This document shows positions 23,362-34,275 of a stretch of DNA of 64,000 bases, in pieces. The translations under genes and the position numbers were made by a program. The number at the start of each line of letters is the position of its first letter. The first letter of the stretch is position 1. The stretch spans positions 46,393,729 through 46,457,728 of the forward strand of contig CP141133.1 of NCBI GenBank assembly GCA_035236585.1, given 5' to 3'. The notes beneath the pieces are model-generated. The model was not told where the DNA came from. It saw only the letters and a list, made by a program, of their open reading frames with translations, and made no database searches. This DNA comes from Warburgia ugandensis (taxonomy: Eukaryota > Streptophyta > Magnoliopsida > Canellales > Canellaceae).

Positions 23362-24408
23362 AGATATAAGAAAGAAGAATGTAAGGGATAGTGGAGGATA
23401 GAAAGGGAATAAGATGTGATCTCCTTGAATTGAGAAAGTTTAAGTGTGATGTTTTCTCCAGATGTCTAGATAATTGTCCTTGTCCCTTGGATGATGGAGA
23501 TGAGAGGATGAAGATCTTATCATAGATAAGGAGTTTACTTAATCTTTATCTCAAAATCAAATGGCCTACCCATAAGTAAAAAGCTGAATCCTTCATTGTA
23601 CTTAGTGGATTATGTTGAATCTCCTTATAATTAATGTGAGATAATGGCTAGGGTTGAGCTATGACCCCCCTTTATTTCCTCACCCTTGGATCATGCTTCA
23701 CTTAGGATTGAATGGAAGTGATTGCTTTGAAGTTTTCTTCTCCAGAAGATCTTGCTTTGTAGCTCTTTTATTCTCAATGCTTGATCAGCATGCATTAGAG
23801 TGGATTACTTAGATTCCATTGGGATTTCCTTATCCATTCTAGGTCATCCCATATTTTTCTCCTAGCTCACCTTTATTTTCTCTAGCTAATAGAATTCCAT
23901 TAGTGGAGGACATCCCATGGTTTGAAAAAGACATTTTGGCTCCTTAAATTAAGGTGGGCCACCCACAAAAAATATCTCCTCCAATGGGGCTTGGTTCTAG
24001 TCTTGCTTGCAGTCTTCTTTCTCACTGGTCCATCCTTGCTTGAGTTAGTTCTTACTAATTTTTTAGGATATGCATAAACAAGGACAGATCTTAGCATTGA
24101 ATTTTGAAAAGTAAGGGTGATTATTAGTTGTAGATTTCTTGTATTGTGTCTTTCTTCTTTTCCTTTATTTTCTCCTTCTCTTTTTCTTATTTCTTTCATG
24201 AAAAGCCATGTCATTAAGAGGGGATACACCACCTCAAGTGGGAAATTCATCCATCCCCTTTGGTAGTCCCCTCTTTTGGTTGAGTAGAAGAGAGGGTGAA
24301 AGGAATGTGTTTTCATGTAGGCCCTGGTCTTCTGACTTATTTTGTTTCAAAAAAGTTCTTATTGTATGTGTATTCAATGTTTGTGATTTGAGCTTCTATT
24401 AGAAGATT

Positions 24409-27400
24409 CCCAAGGTGGTGGACTGCTTGCATGTAGTACTGTATGCAAATGAAGTCGATCCCACAAGGAATCTCACAAATTGTATTCTACTGGATATTTA
24501 TTTAGATTTATCACCCTAGCCAAAAGAGATAGATTGTGATATAATTTAAGAATTAAAACAATTTGGAAATTTAAACATGCATGAAATTACATTTAACTGA
24601 ATGAAAATTTTCTAAAACTAACATACATTTAGGATCAAAACTAGAACTTAGAAACTTCTTAAAACTAAGATCTGACGTGTGGATGCAACTAAACTTAAGC
24701 ATGAATAATGAAATCTAACATGAGTTAAAAATAATCAAAGAACAACTACATTGAACATTCAACCAAACTAAATAAAAACATGCACACATCAAACAAAAAG
24801 TACATTGGGAACATGGAATGAAAAGTGCGCACAGTTCTTCAAAGAGAACGCATGGCACAAACTTGTATTATTTGAATACAAAAGACTAAATCTCATTCAT
24901 GGAATGTAAATCATTACAAAGTGGTGCACATGATGAAAACAAATAATCTTGACTTCAATCTCAACTTGAATACTATCAAGCAAGGGTCATACATGTGAAC
25001 TAAGGGCGAGAGTTGCATTAGAGAATGAAAGAAAGATGGAAATGAATCCAAAGCTGAGGCAAAGAAAGAACAATAAAAAAAGTAAAGTAAGTATTCAAGG
25101 AAATGTAAAAGAACCCTTAATCTTGATCCAAAGGCTACTCTTGGCTTTCAATATAAGAGATTGATAGCTCTTTGGTCAAGAAAACTAGAGCATGAAATTA
25201 AAAGCAAAGCACAAAGGAAATGCCCAAAAAGAGATGCACATGAAAGAAGTATCAAAACTTAACAAGAGTGAAGGAAAAGTGCATGGAAACTTAGCTTAAA
25301 GTGCATGGAACACTAAGAATGGAAGAGGATTGGTGAACCTTGAAGGTAAGTGGTATAGCTTTAATATTATTCTAGGCACACAAATCATAGTAAGATGTTA
25401 TGTGAGTGAGGTCGATCCCATGAGGAATCTCATAGATTTGTATGTAGTTGGAGCTTCTTTAAATCACTTAACCTACACCAAGAAAGTTTTATTTTCATTA
25501 ATATAGAAATTTAAAAGTACTTAGAACTAAAAACATGCATGAAAATGGAAAGTAAATCAAAGGAAACTAATATGCCTTCAATAATGAAACTAATGCAAAT
25601 TAACTAGAGCTAGAAACTACCGACCTAAGGAAGCAAACTAAACAACTAATTAACCATACTTAATGATCAACATCTAAACTAATAATCAAATAACATTCAA
25701 ATCATCTTAAGAAGTGTGTGCAACGGGTATGGAATATTGTGCATGAAACATTACTTTATTTATTGAATGAAACTTTGTAAAAGAAGGGTGCACAAGAATC
25801 ATAAAAGCATAACATGGTGTGTTGAGTTCAATAACAAGTTGAATTCTATCTAGCAAGGCCCATGCGTGTGAACCAAGGGAGAGTATTGCATTAGAGAATG
25901 AAATCAAGATGGGAGCTAAAACAAGGATGCAAGCAAGGAAGACCAAGCAAGCAGAGTAAAGACAACTAAGTATGGAATTCAATGGATGACTATCTTGATC
26001 CTAAAATTACTATCTCTTAGCTATCACTGCAAGAAATTGATAGCCTTTAATCAAGGAAACTACAACACAAAACTAGAAATAAAGCATAAAGGAAAACAAT
26101 CAAGGAAACATGGGAATGAAACAAGCATCCAAGCTTAACAAAAGGCAAGGAAAATAGCATAGAAACTTAGCTTTGAATGGTGCATTTGAACATTTGAATG
26201 GAAGGAAGCATGGTAAACCTTGAAGGGAAGATGGCATTGAGATTCTTCAATGGAGGAGGCATGGTGAGTTTTGGTGGAGAAGAAAACATTGAGGACCAGC
26301 CCAAGGGGGGGCATGGAAGTCCTTAGATTGTGAATGGTGTAGAGAGTTCTCTATGTGTAGAAATATCTTACTAATTTCTAGCCTAAGGAAGAGGGACAAG
26401 GATAGGGAAGAATGAGATAATATGATGATAGATGGTAAAATAAGATAAGGTAGGGAAAGATAAGGAGATAAGATAAGGATGGAGAGTACAAAAGTGGGAA
26501 TTAGAAAGTAGCAAGATAGAAAATGAGGTAACTTAGGAAGGGAAGTAGAAGGAGGGAGAAAAGGAAAGTCTAAGGAATGTGGTATCTTCTCTAATTGGTC
26601 CACATATGCATGCCACCAACCTTTGTTGACAAGTCAACCTTTCTTCATATTTTTCTCTTCGAAACACATTTTCTTTAAATGAGAAATTGCTTAGAAAGTT
26701 CCCAAAACATGTGAACTGATGTTGACTTGGCATAAGTGGTTCATTTGGCTTCCTTTCATTGCTTTTAACTTGGTGGCTTCATGGCTTACATCTTTAGCTT
26801 CATGGCTTATTTGACTTGGCTTCTCATAGCCCTTAGTGCATGACTCATATGGTTTAGATGGCTTGCAAGGCATGAATTCTCATCCAATGGTGGTGGAATT
26901 GCATAGGTCCAATTAGGTCATCTTTGATTCTTCCAATTGCTTTCTTGAATTCAACAACTTGCCTTGGAATGATCTTAACCTTGCTTGATCCTTAAGATAT
27001 TGGAAAATGGGTTTAGGATCTCTAAGTTGATTTGGATTGTTGATTCTTGTCCAAAGTGATCTTGCCCATTGGGTCATCTTTTAAATACCTACAAAAGATC
27101 AAAAACCCTAATTAATTCGTAGCTTTTAGACCAACAAAATATCAAGCTTTTAGATCATTATTTCATAAATGCATGTGTCATCAACTTTAAAAAATTTCTC
27201 TAATAATGCCCTATAATTTATAACACATGAGCTGCTAATGGGGCACTTTTTACACAAAATTGAATACTTAGCATGAAGATGGCATTGAGATGCTTCAATG
27301 GAGGAGACGTGGTGATGATAGGAAAATGTCTTAGAGAACCAATGTAAGGGGGGCATGGAACTCCTTGTGTGATGTGTAGAATGCTTTGGATGCTTTTACA

Positions 27401-28366
27401 AATGAGTTTTGCACTTTAGAAAGATACTTAAGGGAGAAGAGAAAATAAGACAAAGATTAGGGAAAGATAGAGATAAGATGAGAAGGGTAGGAGGGAAGAA
27501 AGTGAAAACTAGGAAGTGAAAAGTAGAAACTAAAAAGAGATATGGAAGAGACATTGTGTGGGAGACTCAGGGATGAGAAGGTGGGATGTGGAGGAGACTC
27601 ATAAAGGGAAATAGAAGGTGGAAAAGAGAGGGGGAGATGGAGATATGGTCATGGAGTTCTCTCTTATTGGTTCACCTATACATGAGACCTACCTTGCTAA
27701 TAATATTCACTTATTTTCACCTAATTTTCTGGTTAAGATAACATTTTCTCCAAGTGTGGATTTTGCATTTTTGGCATCAAAACATGTGGTCCCATGTGAG
27801 GTTAGTCCAGATGGCTTGTGTGGCTTCTTTGATGGCTCATCTTTGGCTCACTTTAATGGCTTTAATACCTTGCTTTCTTGGCTTCTACTAGCTCGTGTGG
27901 CTTAAGAGGCTTTCATGGCTACAATTCTCATGCAAAGGTGGTGGAATTGCATGAATTTTTTGCATGGGCCCATTCTAGTCACTTTTAATTCCCTCAATTG
28001 CTTCTGAGACTCATCTACTTCCCTTAGCACTATCTTCACCCTTGCTTGGATTTTGAATTGATGGAAAATGAGTCCTAGTCTCTTTGAGTTGATCTTGGAT
28101 AATGAGTTATCATTGAAAGCGCTCTGGAATTTTAGATCATCTTTTAATACCTATAAAAGATCAAATACCCTACTTAATTCTTAAAAAATTGTGATAAGTC
28201 ACATACTTACTCTGAATTAGCTTTTGAGCCTACAAAATATTGACCTTTTGAGTCATTTGTTCAGAAATCCAATATATCATGCATTTTGAAAAAATCCAAC
28301 ATTAATGCCCTCAAATTTATAATACATAGACTACTAATTGGGTACATTTTATACAAAATTGAATTA
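24409..28366 (-). mobile_element. Tandem stack of Athila-type LTR segments (minus)
   Basis: Three overlapping LTR copies sit head to tail. Copy i (24,409-25,365) and copy ii both begin with a 'gtcgatccca..aggaatctca' block (24,457 and 25,410) and run to an 'accttgaagg' block (25,340 and 26,217). Copy ii (25,366-27,274) continues through U3 to a start reading 'gctaagtattcaattttgtg' on the minus strand. Copy iii (27,275-28,366) repeats the U3-side half, beginning 'gaagatggcattgaga', a block also at 26,227 in copy ii. U3 hallmarks (TGGCTT-rich, paired CATGCA motif at 26,881 and 27,929) occur in copies ii and iii. No internal coding sequence lies between them. This is a fossil product of LTR recombination. 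Confidence 0.65.
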
Positions 28367-30112
28367 TAATAAGTGTCAAATTGTATATAAAAACTACCCA
28401 ATCAGTTATCCATGTGTTATAACTTATAGGGTGAATTTGGGTTTTTGACCAAAATTCGTGACATATGCATTTTTGACCTAATGGCTCAAAAATTTGATAT
28501 TTTATAGATTTAGAAGTTGATGTGAGGTAAGTACATGATTAATCATATTTTTTTTGGATTTAATTAGAGATTTTAACTTTTTATAGGAAATGAGATGATG
28601 ATCCAATAGCCGAAATCGATCAAGATGAAAATTAAAGATCAATATCTAAAGATCGAGTTAGAGCCTAAAAGTCATCAATCCAACATGAGATCAAGGATCA
28701 AGATCACCTTAAAACATGTAATGGATGCAATTAAAGGAGCCAAAGGTGGCCAAAATGGGCATCCATAAGCCATTTAAAGTTCACCACCTTTGCATGAGTT
28801 TCACTTAAGCCACTTAGCCATATTTAAGCCATGAAGAAGATGACAAGCTAAGGAGCCAAGCCAACCACCAAGGCCAAGGATATGAGCAATCAAGCTAATC
28901 TAAGAGGGCCATCTAAGCTAGCCATGAATCTAAGCCAATGGAGCCCTCAAAGTTGGCAATCAAAGAGGCATGAACTAAGCTAAATAGAAGGCCACAATTG
29001 GTGGAGAATTTGAAGAATTATCCTTGGGATTTGTTAGAATAATTTGAAGAGGATTTAGGAAAAATTCATTAGGTTAAAGTGGCACATGGACCAATGGGAA
29101 GAGACCCTTCTATTTTTCATGTTTTATGTACTTTTTTCTCACTTTCCACCTCACCCATAAGATGTACCATGAATTTCACTTTCCATTCAAGAGTCCTACC
29201 TTTCTAAGACTCGTTCACCTTCTTAAACTCTCATTCAAACCACCTAAACAATCCCAAAGTCTTAGGAAACCACTTAGCCAATCAAATTTCCCCATCTCAC
29301 CTCACTTTCCTAAATTTCCTACCCATCTCTTTCCTCCCACCTTCCCTTCTCTTTCTTACCTCATCCCCATTCAACCACTTTCCATAATTGAAGGAATTCA
29401 ATGATTTTTCAAGGGTGGAGATTTCTTCTCCTAAAAATAAGGTGTCTCCGCACCTAACTTGCCCTCAAAAGGTAGCCAACCTATCCTACCTTTCATCTCT
29501 TGTACAAACCTAGCTACCCACCCATCCTAGCTACCCACCAACCTCTTGGTTCACCATTAAAATATGGGAGAAAAGTTGTAAAAGAACCACAAAAAATGAA
29601 AGTTTAAAGACTCTCTCACTCATAGAAAAAAGATGCCTCCTTCACTTTGAAGGAGTTGTCATCTTCCTCCATCACTCTTCTCTCACTTTTACATTGAATT
29701 ATCTTCTATTTTAGGTGTTATTTTTCCTTCCACGCCTTGGACTTGGGTGTTTGATTCTTGTTTGAGAGGTTGGTTAGTCCTCTTTGCTTCTTCTCCTTAT
29801 TGTCTTGACTTCACTATGCTAGTTAATGCTTTTCAATTCCATTTTTTTCTTCTTTGCCTATTTATTAAGGTCTAAGGTTGCTTTTTCCTTGGAAGTGACA
29901 GCTAAGGGAAGTTTCCTTGAATGTAATCTTTTCTTTGCTTTTCATTGCCTTTTAGATCTCTTTTGGTTTCCTTTCTTTTTAGCTTGTTTTTCTTAGTTCC
30001 CTTAAATTTTTGCATTTATATTCCATTGAATTTTCCCTTGAATCTCAAGCTTATTGAATGAGGACTCATCACCAAGATCTTGTTTTAGGTTTACTTTGGG
30101 TGAAAACATGGT
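28367..30112 (+). mobile_element. Athila-type LTR copy A (plus strand, 3' truncated)
   Basis: It starts 'taataagtgtcaaattg' at about 28,367, the plus-strand counterpart of the TGATAAGTGTTCAATTTTG LTR start. U3 holds many AAGCCA words (28,780-28,960, complement of TGGCTT). From 28,716 to 30,112 it is similar to copy B (42,024-43,455), including a hairpin at 29,637-29,655 (CTCCTTCA / TGAAGGAG). Homology ends at 'catggtgca' near 30,112, so roughly the last kilobase of the LTR is missing. It meets the minus-strand LTR stack at 28,366 with no visible spacer. Confidence 0.65.
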
Positions 30113-31603
30113 GCAATTGCTAAATGGACAAGTTATTGTCCCGGCTTAATTCCTTTAATTTTTCTTTTTATGGACTATATCCATTGGTGTTCCTTATAAG
30201 CTAATGGATCTAATAAGAATCTAATTGATATCAAACCATTTGTAGAATTTAATTTCTAGTTGGTCGCCATTCTTCTTTGAAAATTTCTTGTCACATAATC
30301 TCCTGAAATTTGATACTTTACTCAAAGTCTTAAACCCCATATGCTTTCTCTTTATTATACGTATTTACAATAACATCATTGCCAACTCAACTATTATTAT
30401 TCTTTTGAAGTTGATTGGTTATCTTCTCACTTGATTCAAGATGAAAGATTTGTATGTGTCTTCATAAAGTCATGATTTCCTTCTTTTGAATATTCAATAT
30501 TCATCTAATACTTATCGTTACATTTTTATCTCTTTCTCTCTTTTCTTCAAAATCCTGACTTTTGTCTACCTAGATCAATGTCTTCAGGTGCTTTGTTGCA
30601 TATAATTGATACTGCATCTACTCCTTTACTTAACAGATATGATTAAACTGAATGCTTTTCAGAAATTCTGAACTGCCTTAGATCATGAAATCCTCAGTTG
30701 CCTGTAGCCTCAATAAAATTCATACAATGTCTTAATAATGACATTGACGTTTTGATCATGCTATACTTTTCTTACAAGTTCATGTTAGGATAAATCTATT
30801 ATCATAGATTTATCATCCCCAATATTATCGTAAAAAATCCTTTGATAACTCGGTCGAATTCATTTCCCTATCATATTCGTGATATGTTTCTCTTAATGAC
30901 ATAATATGTTACTTGATTTGCTCCATAATATTCAACTAGTTATTAGTCAATAGCACTTCACTCTTCATAAGACTCCAATTAAGATATCCAAAATTGAGCT
31001 AAGTCTTTCAAGATCCATACCTTTGTGTTCTAGTATGAGTCACAGTTATCTCCTAATATCATCTTGCATTCTCATCCCTTTTTATCATCAAATTTTTTCT
31101 CAAAGTCTGTCTTTTACATCCCCTATCATACTCATATCATATCCCTGTGATAGTGTATGCATATTATGATATTCTTTATGATAGCCATCTAGGTTCTTCA
31201 ATTTTCTCACCTTTGATGAGATTACTTTATTGCAGGTCAGAACTATCTATTAACAAGTTCACTAACATCCTCATTCATCATTCTCATAATATGATCCATA
31301 TATGAGTTTTTATATTTGCACCACACAACAATCCTTAATCCTTAATCCTTAAGTTGTCTTAGACTGGATCTTTGGATAAGGGTTGCACTATCCTTTGCCT
31401 AATTATTTGTTAAACCAAGCTGTGTTTCACCTATTTATTTATGGTGAATTTCCTTGTGCATTAATATTGTAATCCTCAAATAGAAGTAGTCATCTCTACT
31501 ACTCCTATTTATGCTACTTATTCTTGATTTTCTCTATTGTCCATGACCCTTGGACATGCTGGACTGGTTGTGAAAGGATAAAACTTGGGCTCTGATACCA
31601 ACT
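30113..31603 (-). mobile_element. Tekay-like element, leader/gag region remnant (minus)
   Basis: This lies just inside the LTR 31,604-34,275 on the minus strand and begins with a primer site. By position it is the untranslated leader and start of gag of a chromovirus, but I recognise no gag motif, so the region is either badly decayed or has been replaced. It stops at about 30,112, where a plus-strand Athila-type LTR begins. Fossil; identity rests on the primer site and LTR only. Confidence 0.5.
31580..31602 (-). promoter_or_regulatory. Met-tRNA-type primer-binding site
   Basis: Minus-strand TTGGTATCAGAGCCCAAG immediately follows the LTR end CCCGAGTCGTCACA. TGGTATCAGAGC is the standard plant primer site complementary to initiator Met-tRNA. 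It fixes both the orientation of the element and the LTR boundary. Confidence 0.85.
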
Positions 31604-34275
31604 GTGACGACTCGGGTTTTCTCATGCATTTTTAAATGCAATATCTAATTTCCTAAGGCGGGATGCATCCCTATTTGAAAACCATTTTATAAAAACCATG
31701 CAATGCAGCGAAAAATCTTTAGTTTTAAACTCATTTTGAAAACCCCGAGTGTCATTTGCTTTCACAACAACCAAAGTAATTTTTGAAAAACTTTAGAAAC
31801 CATAAATGTTTTTCCCCAAGTCTATCCAGTCACAGCACACAGCCCAACTGTAATTAAATACAACTACATGTCCAAAGGGTTGAGAGTTTACTTACATGTA
31901 TAACTGTCTCCTTCTTAATTCACTTGCTCGTAGCACTAATATCTCTTGAGGCGTCGTCTATTTGTGAGTGGAACTATCCTGAAAAATGGTAGGGATAGGG
32001 TGAGTATATACTATACTCAGTAGGAGTCTATCACTATTAGTTTTATAATGTATGCGATGTTTTAAAATCATATGCTCTTTCCAAAACATGTGCATGTCTG
32101 AATACTCAAGTTCAATATCGATATAAAAATCCATTGTCAAACTGAAATACTAACGACTTAAAGGATCACATAATCCAAAATCGAAAGTATCATATACATA
32201 TATATCATAACATTATGATATGCATAAGATGCTTCATTGAATCCAACTCATGGATATCTAGTATGGTATGGTCAACCAATCTCATATCATGTCATATGAA
32301 ATGCAAATAAGTCCACAAAACCATAGGGTCCAACTATGCCCACGACCTCCTCGCCGTGTGGTCCCGGGGTACCTGAGGACACTCGATCATAGCCTCCACG
32401 GGGCCTATGACACGTCGACCCAGTGCCGTGACACCAATGGTAGCCCCCTGTACCACATGCAGTTGACGTAGGGACGTTGCCTCTTTTTGGGCGTGGTACC
32501 CATCCACCTAATAGTGGTAGAGGCTAGGTGACCAACCCAGACCCTTTGGCATAGCACCCACGAGCTTACTAGCCCAAATCACATAAGATCAAACAAGCGA
32601 AAAATCTCTTTTTCAAAACATGTCCTCTTTGGGTCCCTCACAACTGCCTGGCCCTCGGCACTCCAACGTCTTTTGGTAACCCTTAAGGACATGCAATTTT
32701 TGCAAGAACTTAATGCTCACAAATCATGCAATGTATGCAATAGTTTGCAAAACATATCTATGCATAATGCATATGCAATTATTTACAAAACATGTCTATG
32801 CATAAAGCATTTATCACATGCATGCTGAATTAAGTCATGCTAAACAAGTCATATACTTAAAACATGTATTCTCAAACAATCATAGTTCTTTTAAAAGAAT
32901 CTACTAGTGATAGAGCACCTACCTGGCTAGGTCGCGCTAACCCTTTTCTCCTTGTATGCTCCTGAACATGGTTTGGGGAATCAAGGTTAGTTTGGCCTAT
33001 CTTTTATGGATTTTGGAGGGGTTGGTCTTATTACTTAGGCATTAGGGGTCCATCCCTATGCCTATGGGTGTCCTAAGGTCCTAATTGGGCCTTGGTATCC
33101 TCAGTTTTCCAAAGGTCTAGCGGCCACGCGCCACCATCCTATTCTAAGGTTGATGCCCACCTCTGATTGGGCCTTGATAAGGGATTTTATAGTTTGGGTG
33201 TGTCCATGTCATTGACACGGACACAACGCCTTTTGTGGCGCCTCAATCGGAGCTCTAGATCTTAAGTTATAAGCATTTTAGTGTCACACGTATATAAGGG
33301 TTTTAAGAGTGAAAAGTCGGAATGCTAGGGTGCTGCGCGTCAGCACCATGCGCTCCAGCGTCCTTAAGAAACGAAAAAGCTTGTATTGCTATCGCACTGC
33401 GCATCTGCGGCATGTGCCTTTGCGGGCGCGTCTATATGCGTGCCGGGTTTTCCCACCCGTCTCTCTCTTTTGCGGGCACGTCCTCGGACGCGCCTGTTGG
33501 TTTTCTCAGATGCGATCAACGCGTCACGTTCTGGTTGGAACGTTTCGTCGTTTGGGGGACCGGGGTGTCCTCAGGACACCCTGGTTCGACCCTGTCGAAC
33601 CAGTGCAGCCCAGGGAACGTCCCTGTGTCCTTGGTGGCTCTCCAGGGCTCCATTTTGCATGGTTTTTCATGCAAAAACCTAAGGAAATTGATCTTAGAAC
33701 TACTGTGAAGATGGGTTTTGAGGGATCTTGGGCATACCTGGCTCGTTGCTGGGTTTTTCTCCTCGGTTCTCCTCTAGGTTACTCCTCCACAACGGGTTTT
33801 GTTTAGGCTTTTGGGCTGCCATTAGAGGCGCCCAAGAGCTCTATTTATAGAGCTATGAGAGGGTTCTGGAGGGGGCTCTCACTACCCTTGAATGGCGGTG
33901 GAGAAACCTCCAGAATGGCGGTGATTTCTCCTCCAATCACCGCCGTTCTAGAACCCTCTAGGGGTTGAAGACGAAGGGTGCCCGTATCAAAACGGGCCCC
34001 TGTGTTTTGCAGGCTAAATCCTTTTTTTGTAAAAATTACATTTTTGCCCCTGAACTTTAATGGGCCATAACTTGCTCATTTTAACTCCGTTTTAGGTGAT
34101 TTTGGGCTTGTTGGATTCCTTTTTCTGAGACGCACCTAATGGTACTATTTTTAGGGCCAAATTTCTGGGTTCAGTCAAGGTGAATAGTGAAATGACCAAA
34201 ATGCCCTTATCTTCAAAAACTGAACTTTTCATTGCTAACTTGGGATTTTAATATTATAAAATTGGAGTCATTATA
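31604..34275 (-). mobile_element. Tekay-like LTR (5' LTR, minus strand)
   Basis: About 2.67 kb. On the minus strand it starts TATAATGACTCCAATTTTA at 34,275, close to the start of the LTR at 37,309 (TGTAATAACCCCAATTTTT), and ends CGAGTCGTCACA at 31,604 beside the primer site. A TATA box CTATAAATAG lies at 33,841-33,850 (minus), about 430 bp from the LTR start. The part at 33,300-33,960 is GC- and CpG-rich, unlike the rest of the window. Frames across it on the plus strand are antisense to the LTR and match no family. It abuts the pol region of the plus-strand element at 34,276. Confidence 0.75.
33841..33850 (-). promoter_or_regulatory. TATA box of the minus-strand Tekay-like LTR
   Basis: CTATAAATAG on the minus strand, itself nearly palindromic, just upstream (in LTR sense) of the CpG-rich stretch that would be the start of R. 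Confidence 0.6.

Larger units (their letters stand above)
21718..24408 (-). mobile_element. Athila-type LTR, divergent copy (minus)
   Basis: The 3' end of a minus-strand LTR is recognisable at 21,718: 'attattgcaagtac', then a 'gggtcgatcccataaag' block, as in the LTRs at 24.4, 25.4 and 48.9 kb. A TATA box (minus, TATAAATAG) lies at 23,089-23,096, about 1.3 kb from the presumed LTR start near 24.3-24.4 kb, matching the spacing in the LTR at 48.9-51.3 kb. The U3 (23.1-24.4 kb) is not clearly alignable to the others. A cluster of short palindromes at 22,481-22,760 lies downstream of the TATA box. No coding region of this copy is identifiable. Fossil LTR, solo or 3'. Confidence 0.55.

Noticed and set aside
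23900-24316. 138-residue minus-strand ORF
   Set aside because: Lies in the U3 side of an LTR, has no recognisable domain, and its composition matches surrounding non-coding DNA.
33309-33806. 165-residue plus-strand ORF plus overlapping frames in the GC-rich stretch
   Set aside because: Antisense to a well-defined LTR, with three frames open at once because the local GC content removes stops. No family motif.
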